Assembly: GCA_903873565.1 (NCBI GenBank)
Contig: CAIQOY010000117.1
Coordinates: 1 to 27,622 of the forward strand
DNA length: 27,622 nt
Reading direction: 5' to 3'
Source: an uncultured Actinomycetes bacterium
Lineage (GTDB): Bacteria > Actinomycetota > Thermoleophilia > Gaiellales > F1-60-MAGs149
The position numbers were made by a program, and so were the translations under genes. Below are positions 21,255-27,622 of this stretch, piece by piece. Each line of letters begins with the position of its first letter. Position 1 is the stretch's first letter. The notes beneath the pieces were generated by a model. The model was not told the DNA's origin, did not search any database, and saw nothing but the letters and a program-made list of their open reading frames with translations.

Positions 21255-21995
21255 ATGTCCGGCCATTCCAAGTGGTCCACCATCAAGCACAAGAAGGCCG
21301 CGACCGACAAGAAGCGCGGCCAGATGTTCTCGAAGCTCTCGCGCGCGATCATGGTCGCGGCCAAGGAGGGCGGTCCCGATCCCGACGGCAACGCGGCGCT
21401 CGCCAACGCGATCGCGAAGGCCAAGGCCTACTCGCTGCCCAAGGACAACATCGAGCGCGCGATCCAGAAGGGCGCCGGCGGCGGCGAGGGCGAGCACTAC
21501 GAGACGGTGGTCTACGAGGGCTTCGGCCCGGGCGGCGCGGCGCTGGTCATCGAGGCGCTGACGGACAACCGCAACCGCACGGCGGCCAACGTGCGCAGCA
21601 TCTTCACCAAGGCCGGCTGCTCGCTCGGCAACCCGGGCTCCGTGGCCTGGAAGTTCGACAAGAAGGGCCTGATCGCGCTGGAGGGCGTGGCCGACGGCGA
21701 TGAGCTGCTGCTGGCCGCGGCCGACGCGGGCGCCGAGGACGCCGACGGCGACGACGGGGCCTACACGGTCACCACCGACCCGGCCGCGCTCGGCGCCGTC
21801 CGCGACGCGCTCGAGGCCGGCGGCTACGCGATCGCCAGCGCCGAGCTGACGCTGGTGCCCAAGCAGGCCCCGGACATCGACGACGAGGAGGCGCGCAAGC
21901 TGCTCAAGCTCGTCGACGCCCTCGAGGACGACGACGACGTCCAGGACGTCGTCTTCGACGCCGAGATCCCCGACGCGGTCCTCGCCGAGCAGTAG
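21255..21995 (+). CDS. yebC: YebC/PmpR-family protein
   Basis: The 246-residue protein carries the invariant N-terminus SGHSKWSTIKHKKAA, then LPKDNIERAIQKG, YEGFGPGG, TDNRNRTAANVRS and the acidic C-terminal domain (LEDDDDVQDVVFD). Members have been described as transcriptional regulators and, more recently, as factors that help ribosomes through proline-rich stretches. Start ATG 21255 is preceded by GGAGGA at a good distance. Position between pdxT and the ruv genes is common in actinobacteria and Firmicutes. Confidence 0.95.
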   Translation: MSGHSKWSTIKHKKAATDKKRGQMFSKLSRAIMVAAKEGGPDPDGNAALANAIAKAKAYSLPKDNIERAIQKGAGGGEGEHYETVVYEGFGPGGAALVIEALTDNRNRTAANVRSIFTKAGCSLGNPGSVAWKFDKKGLIALEGVADGDELLLAAADAGAEDADGDDGAYTVTTDPAALGAVRDALEAGGYAIASAELTLVPKQAPDIDDEEARKLLKLVDALEDDDDVQDVVFDAEIPDAVLAEQ

Positions 21996-22002
21996 CGCCG
22001 CC

Positions 22003-22944
22003 GTGGCCGCCCCGGTCATCCTCGACTGCGACCCGGGGATCGACGACGCCGTGGCGATCCTGCTCGCGCTCGCGAGCCCGGAGCTCGACCTGCTGGCCGT
22101 GACCACGGTGGCCGGCAACGTGCCGCTGGCCAGCACGACGGCCAACGCCCTGCGCGTCCTCGACCTGGCCGGCCGTCCCGACCTGCCGGTCGGCCGCGGC
22201 GCTGAGCGCAGCCTCGTGCACCTGCCGGTCGACGACTCCAAGGAGACCCACGGCGAGTCGGGCCTCGACGGATCGGGCCTGCCGGACCCCTCGCGCGGCC
22301 CCGGGCCGGAGCACGCGGTCGACCTGATCGCGCGGCTCGCCCTCGAGCGCCCCGGCGAGGTGACGCTCTGCGCGGTCGGCCCCCTGACCAACGTCGCGCT
22401 GCTCGCGGCGCTGCGGCCCGAGGCCTTCCAGGCGCTGCGCCGCGTCGTGGTGATGGGCGGCGCGGCCACGGGCGGCAACATGTCGCCCTACGCGGAGTTC
22501 AACGTCTGGTACGACCCGGAGGCCGCGGCGCGGGTCGTCGCGTCGGCCCACGACCCGGTCCTCGTCGGGCTCGACGTCACCCGCCGGGCCCGGCTCGGCA
22601 CGGCCGACATCGACGCGATCGCGGCCCTGCCCGTGCTCGGCGGCCCGCTCAGCGGGATGCTGCGCTTCTACATGCGCAAGCACGTCGACTGGTACGGGGA
22701 GGAGGTCGTGTTCCAGCACGACGCCCTCGCGGTCGCGCACCTGATCGACCCGACGCTGCTCGAGCTCGCCCACTGCCACGTCGACGTCGACACCTCGTTC
22801 GGGCCCGCCCGCGGCGCCACGCTCGTGGACCGGCTCGGCGTCTTCGGCGGCCACCCGAACGCGCACTGGGCGGTCGACGTCGACGCGGAGCGCTTCCGGG
22901 CGCTCCTGCTCGAGCGCCTCGCGGCGCTGGCCGGCTCCCGCTAG
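22003..22944 (+). CDS. Inosine-uridine-type nucleoside hydrolase
   Basis: The 313-residue protein belongs to the calcium-dependent nucleoside N-ribohydrolases. The metal and ribose motif is ILDCDPGIDDA (Asp9, Asp11, Asp15, Asp16 region). VTTVAGNVPL, VGPLTNVALL, VVVMGGAATGGNMSPYAEFNVWYDPEAA (in parts) and the C-terminal HDALAVAHLI, which supplies the last metal Asp, complete the family pattern. It probably salvages or degrades nucleosides; base preference cannot be assigned. The GTG start is 7 bases after yebC. Its stop shares a CTAG palindrome with the convergent cupin gene. Confidence 0.92.
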   Translation: MAAPVILDCDPGIDDAVAILLALASPELDLLAVTTVAGNVPLASTTANALRVLDLAGRPDLPVGRGAERSLVHLPVDDSKETHGESGLDGSGLPDPSRGPGPEHAVDLIARLALERPGEVTLCAVGPLTNVALLAALRPEAFQALRRVVVMGGAATGGNMSPYAEFNVWYDPEAAARVVASAHDPVLVGLDVTRRARLGTADIDAIAALPVLGGPLSGMLRFYMRKHVDWYGEEVVFQHDALAVAHLIDPTLLELAHCHVDVDTSFGPARGATLVDRLGVFGGHPNAHWAVDVDAERFRALLLERLAALAGSR

Positions 22945-23645
22945 CGGGCCGCGGGCGGCGGGTCGCCCGGCTGCCACGGCGCGGCCGGGTACTCGGCCTG
23001 GTCCCCGCGGTGCTCGCCGATGGTCAGGATGCGCAGGTCCTGGTCGGTGTCGTTGACGAACTGGTGCGGGCGCTCGGGGCCCTCGCGCTTCGCGAAGAAG
23101 TCGCCCGGGCCGACGCGGAAGGCCTCGTCGCCGACCATCAGGATGCCGCCGCCGGAGAGGACGAGGAAGCACTCCTCCTCCTCGTGGTGCCAGTGGAACT
23201 TCGTGGAGCGCTCGCCGGGGCGCACGACGTCGACGTTGACGCCGATCCGCCGCAGGCCCGCATGCTCGCCGAGGCGCGTCGACAGCCCGAAGGTCTCGCC
23301 GCCGGGCTCGTACTCGCCCTCGCCGGTCGGCGCCTCCTCGGCGCGGGCCAGCCACGCGGGGCGCCCGTCCGCGCGCTCGCGCAGCCGCTCGGCGGGGCGG
23401 CCGTCCACCGTGGAGACGGCCCACTCGCCGGCGGGCAGGGTGCGGGTCTCGATCCAGCGGGCGGCGGGCTGGTCGTCGCCGACCTCGACGCAGACCGCCT
23501 CCCACTCGCCCTCGCCGTCGACGAGCAGGAAGGTGCCGTCGCGCCCGGTGGCGCGCACGAGCTCCTCCGCGGCCGCCTCGACGTCCGGCCACCAGCGGGG
23601 GTGGCGCTCGATGAAGGCGATCCGACGCGGGGGACGCTCGGCCAT
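22941..23645 (-). CDS. Cupin-domain protein of unknown function
   Basis: The 234-residue protein has an N-terminal part without recognised motifs (about 1-130, rich in charged residues) and a C-terminal single-domain cupin. The cupin metal motif appears as KFHWHHEEEECFLVLSGGG (His-x-His and Glu) and RVGPGDFF ... RPHQFVND (final His). It probably binds a metal and could be an isomerase, dioxygenase-like enzyme or sugar-binding protein. The start ATG 23645 (MAERPP) is preferred to ATG 23654 because TACCAT lies 7 bases before it, as at the other leaderless genes; the upstream ATG lies inside this spacer. Confidence 0.8.
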   Translation of the reverse strand: MAERPPRRIAFIERHPRWWPDVEAAAEELVRATGRDGTFLLVDGEGEWEAVCVEVGDDQPAARWIETRTLPAGEWAVSTVDGRPAERLRERADGRPAWLARAEEAPTGEGEYEPGGETFGLSTRLGEHAGLRRIGVNVDVVRPGERSTKFHWHHEEEECFLVLSGGGILMVGDEAFRVGPGDFFAKREGPERPHQFVNDTDQDLRILTIGEHRGDQAEYPAAPWQPGDPPPAAR

Positions 23646-23652
23646 GCGGCGC

Positions 23653-23658
23653 ATGGTA
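23653..23658 (-). promoter_or_regulatory. Candidate -10 box TACCAT of the cupin gene
   Basis: TACCAT on the minus strand ends 7 bases before ATG 23645 and overlaps the alternative ATG at 23654. If used, translation can only begin at 23645. Confidence 0.45.
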
Positions 23659-23688
23659 CGGCACCGGTGCGGCGACCGGGGTCCTTCG

Positions 23689-23694
23689 TAGACT
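23689..23694 (+). promoter_or_regulatory. Candidate -10 box TAGACT of ruvC
   Basis: TAGACT ends 6 bases before the ruvC ATG at 23701, so the ruvCAB transcript is predicted to be leaderless. Confidence 0.45.
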
Positions 23695-23700
23695 CAGTCC

Positions 23701-24207
23701 ATGGTGATCCTCGGGCTCGACCCGGGCACGGCGGCGACCGGCTGGGGCGTCGTCAGCGCGGAGGGAAGCCGGCTCCGGTCGGTCGACTACGGCTGCATCC
23801 GCACCGACGCCCACACCCCGCCCGAGGAGCGCCTCGCCGTGATCGCGCGCGCCCTCGACGGGCTGCTCGAGCGCTTCCAGCCGGATGCGGTGGCCGTCGA
23901 GGAGGTCTACGTCGGCGGCAACCCGCGCACCGCCCTCGCCGTCGGGCAGGCGCGCGGGGCGGCCCTGACCATGGCCGGCCTGCGCCACATCGCCGTCGCC
24001 GAGTACACGGTCTCCCAGATCAAGACCGCCGTCTCCGGCTACGGCCGCGCGGACAAGCGCCAGGTCCAGCTGATGGTGGGCGCCGTCCTCGGGCTGGCGG
24101 AGCCGCCCTCGCCCGACCACGCCGCCGACGCCCTCGCGGCCGCGATCTGCCACGCGGGCCAGGGGCCGCTCGCGCAGAGGCTGCGCGCCGCCGGGGTGCG
24201 CGGGTGA
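23701..24207 (+). CDS. ruvC: Holliday junction resolvase RuvC
   Basis: The 168-residue RNase-H-fold nuclease cuts Holliday junctions symmetrically. Catalytic acids are Asp7 (GLDPGT), Glu67 (VEEVYVGGN), and His140/Asp143 (DHAADALA, the HxxD form). Length is close to the usual 170. First gene of ruvC-ruvA-ruvB; its TGA overlaps the ruvA start as GTGA. Confidence 0.96.
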   Translation: MVILGLDPGTAATGWGVVSAEGSRLRSVDYGCIRTDAHTPPEERLAVIARALDGLLERFQPDAVAVEEVYVGGNPRTALAVGQARGAALTMAGLRHIAVAEYTVSQIKTAVSGYGRADKRQVQLMVGAVLGLAEPPSPDHAADALAAAICHAGQGPLAQRLRAAGVRG

Positions 24208-24794
24208 TCGGCCACGTCCGCGGCGTCGTCGCCGACCGCGAGGGCGACACCGTCGTCGTCGACGTCGGCGGGGTCGGCTACGAGCTGACCGCCACGCTGG
24301 GGGCGCTCGCCCGCTGCGAGCCCGGCGCCGAGGTCGCGGTGCCGACCTACCTGCACGTGCGCGAGGACGCCCTCCAGCTGTTCGGCTTCGGCAGCGAGGC
24401 CGAGCGCCGCATCTTCCGCCTGTTGATCGGCGTCAACGGGGTGGGGCCGAAGCTGGCGCTGGCGATCGTCTCGGCGCACGCCCCCGACCGCATCGAGAGC
24501 GCGGTGCTCCTGGGCGACGTCGCGCTCCTCTCCAGCGTCAGCGGCGTCGGCAAGAAGACGGCCGAGCGGATCTGCCTGGACCTGAAGGACCGGATCGACG
24601 GCGCGGGCGCCGGCGCCCCGGCCGCCCCGGGCGCTCCGGCCGCCCCCGCGGACCCCCACCGCGAGGCACGCGACGCCCTCGTCGCGCTCGGCTACGCCCC
24701 GGCGGACGCCGAGGCGGCGCTCGCGGGCGCCGAGGGCACGACCGAGGAGCGCGTCAAGGCCGGCCTCGTGGCGCTCGGCGGGGGCCGCGGATGA
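24204..24794 (+). CDS. ruvA: Holliday junction branch migration protein RuvA
   Basis: The 196-residue protein binds four-way junctions as a tetramer and loads RuvB. It has the OB-fold start MIGHVRGVVA, VGYELTAT, THLHVRED-like YLHVREDALQLFGF, and the two helix-hairpin-helix motifs GVNGVGPKLALAI and SVSGVGKKTAERI. A flexible Ala/Pro/Gly linker (about 134-150) leads to the C-terminal RuvB-binding domain (ALVALGYAPADAEAAL). The GTG start at 24204 overlaps ruvC; the end overlaps ruvB as ATGA. Confidence 0.96.
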   Translation: MIGHVRGVVADREGDTVVVDVGGVGYELTATLGALARCEPGAEVAVPTYLHVREDALQLFGFGSEAERRIFRLLIGVNGVGPKLALAIVSAHAPDRIESAVLLGDVALLSSVSGVGKKTAERICLDLKDRIDGAGAGAPAAPGAPAAPADPHREARDALVALGYAPADAEAALAGAEGTTEERVKAGLVALGGGRG

Positions 24795-25819
24795 CGGACG
24801 ACCCGCACCGGCTGATCGACGGGGAGGAGGAGCCCGGCGAGCAGGAGGCCGAGGGCGGCCTGCGGCCCCAGCGGCTCGAGGAGTTCGTCGGGCAGGAGCA
24901 CGCCGTGCGCCAGCTCGAGACCTTCGTGGCCGCGGCGCGCGGGCGCGGCGAGCCCTGCGACCACGTGCTCCTGGCCGGGCCGCCCGGCCTCGGCAAGACC
25001 AGCCTCGCGCACATCGTGGCGATCGAGATGGGCAGCCGCATCCACACGATCTCGGGGCCGGCGCTCGAGCGCAAGGGCGACATCGCCTCGATCCTGACCG
25101 CGCTCGAGCCGCGCGACATCCTCTTCGTGGACGAGGTGCACCGGCTGCCGCGCGCGATCGAGGAGCTGCTCTACCCGGCCATGGAGGACGGCGCGATCGA
25201 CATCGTGATCGGGCAGGGCCCCGGCGCGCGCACCCTGCGCCTCGACCTCGCGCCCTTCACCCTGATCGGGGCCACGACGCGCGCGGGCCTCCTGACCACG
25301 CCGATGCGCGACCGCTTCGGGATCTCGCTGCGCCTCGAGTACTACGTGCCCGAGGAGCTGATGCTGATCATCCGCCGCTCGGCCGGCATCCTCGGCGTCG
25401 ACCTCGACGAGGACGCGGCCGGCGAGATCGCGCGCCGCTCCCGCGGCACGCCGCGCGTCGCCAACCGCATCCTCCGGCGCGTCCGCGACGTTGCGCAGGT
25501 GCGCGGCTGGGCGCTGGTCGACCGCGGCGGCGCGCTCGAGGCGCTCGAGCTGCTCGGCGTCGACGAGGACGGCCTCGACCGCGCCGACCGCGAGTACCTG
25601 CGGGCCGTGGCCGAGCGCTTCGGGGGCGGGCCCGTCGGCCTCAACACGCTGTCCGTCGCGCTCGGCGAGGACGCGGGCACGCTCGAGGAGGTCTACGAGC
25701 CGTACCTGATCCAGCGGGGCCTGATCCAGCGCACCGCGCGCGGGCGCGTCTTGACGGAGCGCGGGCGCGAGCTGACGGGCATGCCGGCTGATCCCGGCCT
25801 GCCGAGCCTGCTCGACTAG
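24791..25819 (+). CDS. ruvB: Holliday junction branch migration helicase RuvB
   Basis: The 342-residue AAA+ motor drives branch migration with RuvA. Walker A GPPGLGKT (63-70), Walker B with DEVH (114-117), sensor 1 GATTRAG, the arginine-finger region MRDRFG and the C-terminal winged helix (LNTLSVALGEDAGTLEEVYEPYL region) are all present. The N-terminus (RPQRLEEFVGQEH) matches family members after a short acidic extension of about 20 residues. ATGA overlap with ruvA. Confidence 0.97.
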   Translation: MTDDPHRLIDGEEEPGEQEAEGGLRPQRLEEFVGQEHAVRQLETFVAAARGRGEPCDHVLLAGPPGLGKTSLAHIVAIEMGSRIHTISGPALERKGDIASILTALEPRDILFVDEVHRLPRAIEELLYPAMEDGAIDIVIGQGPGARTLRLDLAPFTLIGATTRAGLLTTPMRDRFGISLRLEYYVPEELMLIIRRSAGILGVDLDEDAAGEIARRSRGTPRVANRILRRVRDVAQVRGWALVDRGGALEALELLGVDEDGLDRADREYLRAVAERFGGGPVGLNTLSVALGEDAGTLEEVYEPYLIQRGLIQRTARGRVLTERGRELTGMPADPGLPSLLD

Positions 25820-25820
25820 G

Positions 25821-26657
25821 TCAGCCCCCGCGCCGCTCGCGGTCGACGCGCAGGCTGTGCTCGACCGCGTCCAGCGCCTCCCGCAGGTCCCGGATCCGGC
25901 CCTCGATGTCGGCGGTGTCGCCGCCGGCGCGGATGCGCTCCTCCTCGCGCACCTCCTCGAGGCTGCCGATCATGATCCCGAGCAGCAGGTTGAGGACGAC
26001 GAAGGTCCCGATCAGGATGAACGAGAGGAAGAACAGGAGCGACGCGAGCGGGCGCGCCGCGAACACCGTCGCGAACAGCGTGTTCCAGCCCTCGAGGGTG
26101 AGGATGCTGAACAGGGTCAGGCTGGCGAGGCCGATGTTGCCCCAGTTGGCGGGGTCGACCTCGGCGAAGAGCGTCCAGCCGACCATGCCGTAGAGGAAGA
26201 CCAGGAGCCCCGTGATGATCGCGAGCCCCGTTGCGGGGCGGATCGCGCGCGTGGCGCCCCGCAGGAGCACGCGCACGTCGGGCAGGGACTTGAGCAGGCG
26301 CGCGACGCGCAGGAGCCGCAGGATCCGCAGCAGCGCCGCGTTCTCGCGGACGCCGGGGATGAAGAGGGCGGCGATGATCGCGAAGTCGAACAGGTTCCAG
26401 CCCGACCGGAAGAAGCGCTGGGGCCTCGTGCCGCAGGCGATCAGGCGGACGGCGAGCTCGACGATGAAGATCGCGGTGAAGAGGTTGTTGAGGGCCTCGA
26501 GCTGCGTCCCGTAGCGCTCCACCGCGCCGTCGAAGGTCTCGATGCCGAGCACGACCGCGTTGAGCAGGATCACCGCGATGATCGCGTTCTGGAAGCGCTC
26601 GGACTCCGCGATCCGCTCGAAGCGCGCGGAGAAGGTGCCGGTCGACGTGCCCTCCAC
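25821..26657 (-). CDS. BacNaV-type voltage-gated cation channel
   Basis: The 278-residue membrane protein is a single-domain six-helix channel. S1 spans about 23-41, S2 57-76 (Glu67), S3 85-101 (Asp91), and S4 109-124 with charges at every third residue (Arg111, Arg114, Arg117, Arg120, Lys123). S5 (144-165), pore helix, filter T187-L188-E189-G190-W191-N192-T193, S6 (205-230, Asn223) and a C-terminal coiled coil (about 247-275) follow, as in NaChBac-like channels. The filter has Gly where Na-selective channels have Ser (TLESW). Start GTG 26657 has TATCCT 7 bases upstream. It stands alone between ruvB and queA on the opposite strand, so it was probably inserted into an otherwise conserved ruv-queA neighbourhood. 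Confidence 0.92.
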   Translation of the reverse strand: MEGTSTGTFSARFERIAESERFQNAIIAVILLNAVVLGIETFDGAVERYGTQLEALNNLFTAIFIVELAVRLIACGTRPQRFFRSGWNLFDFAIIAALFIPGVRENAALLRILRLLRVARLLKSLPDVRVLLRGATRAIRPATGLAIITGLLVFLYGMVGWTLFAEVDPANWGNIGLASLTLFSILTLEGWNTLFATVFAARPLASLLFFLSFILIGTFVVLNLLLGIMIGSLEEVREEERIRAGGDTADIEGRIRDLREALDAVEHSLRVDRERRGG

Positions 26658-26664
26658 GGCCGGC

Positions 26665-26670
26665 AGGATA
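26665..26670 (-). promoter_or_regulatory. Candidate -10 box TATCCT of the channel gene
   Basis: TATCCT on the minus strand ends 7 bases before the GTG at 26657; a leaderless GTG-start mRNA is predicted. Confidence 0.45.
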
Positions 26671-26689
26671 CCGCGGGACCGGGAGCGGG

Positions 26690-26695
26690 TACGGT
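26690..26695 (+). promoter_or_regulatory. Candidate -10 box TACGGT of queA
   Basis: TACGGT ends 6 bases before the GTG at 26702, again the leaderless spacing. It lies about 20 bases from the divergent channel -10 box. Confidence 0.45.
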
Positions 26696-26701
26696 CCGGG
26701 G

Positions 26702-27622
26702 GTGCGCCTCGACGACCTCGACTACGACCTGCCGCCCGAGCTGATCGCCCAGGAGCCGGTCGAGCCGCGCGACGCGAGCCGCCTGCTCGTCGTCGACCGC
26801 GCCTCCGGCGCGCTCTCCGATCGCGCCTTCCGGGACCTGCCGGAGCTCCTGCGCCCCGACGACGTGGTGGTGCTCAACACGACGCGGGTGATCCCGGCCC
26901 GCCTGCGGCTGCGCCGCGCCACCGGCGGCGCCGCGGAGGTGCTCCTGCTCGAGGCGCGGGCCGACGGCGACTGGGAGGCGCTGGTGCGCCCCGCCCGGCG
27001 GCTCCGGATCGGCGAGCGCCTCGCGGGGGACGGCCTCGAGGCGGAGGTGGTCGAGCGGCGCGACGCGGGCGAGGCCGTCGTGCGCCTGCATGCGGACGGC
27101 CCCCTCGAGGCGGCGCTGGAGCGGGCGGGGGAGATGCCCCTGCCGCCCTACATCGGCACGCCGCTCCGGGACCCCGAGCGCTACCAGACGGTCTACGCGG
27201 CCCGACCGGGGTCGGCGGCGGCGCCGACCGCGGGGCTCCACTTCACGCCCGAGCTGCTGGCGCGCGTGCGCGCGGTCTGCGCGGTCGAGGAGGTCGAGCT
27301 GCAGGTCGGGCTCGACACCTTCCGGCCGGTGCAGGCCGAGGACCTCGACGACCACGTCATGCACTCCGAGCGCTACGCCGTCGACCCCGCGGCTCGGGCC
27401 CGCATCGCCGCGGCCCGCGCGGCCGGCGGGCGCGTGGTCGCCATCGGCACCACCGCCGTGCGCGTCCTCGAGACGATCGCGGACCCGGCGGCGCCCGACG
27501 CGGGCCGCACCGCGCTCCTGATCCAGCCCGGGTACGGCTTCCGGGCGGTGGACGCGCTGGTCACCAACTTCCACCTGCCGCGCTCGACCCTGCTCGCGCT
27601 CGTGATGGCGCTCGGCGGCGAG
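26702..27622 (+). CDS. queA: tRNA preQ1(34) S-adenosylmethionine ribosyltransferase-isomerase (3' end outside window)
   Basis: The 307 visible residues are the bulk of QueA (usually about 340), which transfers and rearranges the ribosyl part of SAM onto preQ1 in tRNA to make epoxyqueuosine. Motifs include DLPPELIAQEP, RDASRLLVVDR, VVLNTTRVIPARL, PTAGLHFTPELL, VGLDTFRPVQ, MHSERY, IGTTAVRVLE and VTNFHLPRSTLL. The frame is open to the last base. The GTG at 26702 gives the canonical N-terminus (RLDDLDYDLP). The usual companion tgt would be expected downstream, outside the window. Confidence 0.95.
   Translation, partial: MRLDDLDYDLPPELIAQEPVEPRDASRLLVVDRASGALSDRAFRDLPELLRPDDVVVLNTTRVIPARLRLRRATGGAAEVLLLEARADGDWEALVRPARRLRIGERLAGDGLEAEVVERRDAGEAVVRLHADGPLEAALERAGEMPLPPYIGTPLRDPERYQTVYAARPGSAAAPTAGLHFTPELLARVRAVCAVEEVELQVGLDTFRPVQAEDLDDHVMHSERYAVDPAARARIAAARAAGGRVVAIGTTAVRVLETIADPAAPDAGRTALLIQPGYGFRAVDALVTNFHLPRSTLLALVMALGGE

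Noticed and set aside
1..27622. CRISPR array, insertion sequence or rRNA
   Set aside because: No regularly spaced repeats, transposase frames or conserved rRNA strings were recognised on reading the window.

Overview
The window is a high-GC (I estimate above 70%), gene-dense bacterial chromosome segment. GTG starts, ATGA/GTGA overlaps between cistrons, no encoded CCA on the tRNA, actinobacterial-style promoters (TAnnnT placed 6-7 nt before the start codon) and a SAM-I riboswitch all point to an actinobacterium. A Thermoleophilia/Solirubrobacterales-like organism fits best, but this is inference from gene content and composition.

Layout. 1-363: the tail of an unrecognised protein. 371-3840 (minus): a CitE-type lyase, a class V glyoxylate-type aminotransferase and a family III CoA-transferase, with a divergent LysR regulator (3911-4780). 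Together they look like a small acyl-CoA/glyoxylate module. 4767-12238 (minus): one tightly coupled eight-gene operon encoding a coenzyme B12-dependent diol/glycerol dehydratase (large and medium subunits fused, small subunit separate), its two reactivase subunits, two intact SDR dehydrogenases, one degenerate SDR-like protein and an epoxide-hydrolase-type alpha/beta hydrolase. There are no microcompartment genes, and both microcompartment-targeting N-termini are missing. 12284-13237 (plus): a phosphoribulokinase-family kinase. 13268-13339: a tRNA with anticodon CAT. 13371-14721 (plus): a Tat-signal flavin amine oxidase whose domain order is circularly permuted and whose frame is broken at a G6 run. 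It faces a normally ordered amine oxidase (14731-15975, minus). 16019-16363: a CsaA-like tRNA-binding-fold protein.

16360-19399 (minus) is a methionine operon, metY-metX-metW, behind a clear sigma-70-type promoter and a SAM-I (S-box) riboswitch at about 19535-19628. 19774-22944 (plus) carries pdxS-pdxT (pyridoxal 5'-phosphate synthase), yebC and a nucleoside hydrolase. A cupin gene (minus) follows, then ruvC-ruvA-ruvB (Holliday junction processing), a BacNaV-type voltage-gated channel on the minus strand with an unusual TLEGW selectivity filter, and the start of queA running off the right edge.

The points most worth a second look are: (1) the permuted amine oxidase, whose order can be compared with the normal neighbour in the same window; (2) the pairing of an epoxide-hydrolase-type enzyme with a free-standing B12 diol dehydratase and SDRs, which suggests an epoxide-to-diol-to-aldehyde route; (3) a recurring leaderless promoter pattern at nine operon-leading genes; and (4) an AT-rich island with two nested inverted repeats at 2802-2860. 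No CRISPR array, insertion sequence, integrase or rRNA was seen.
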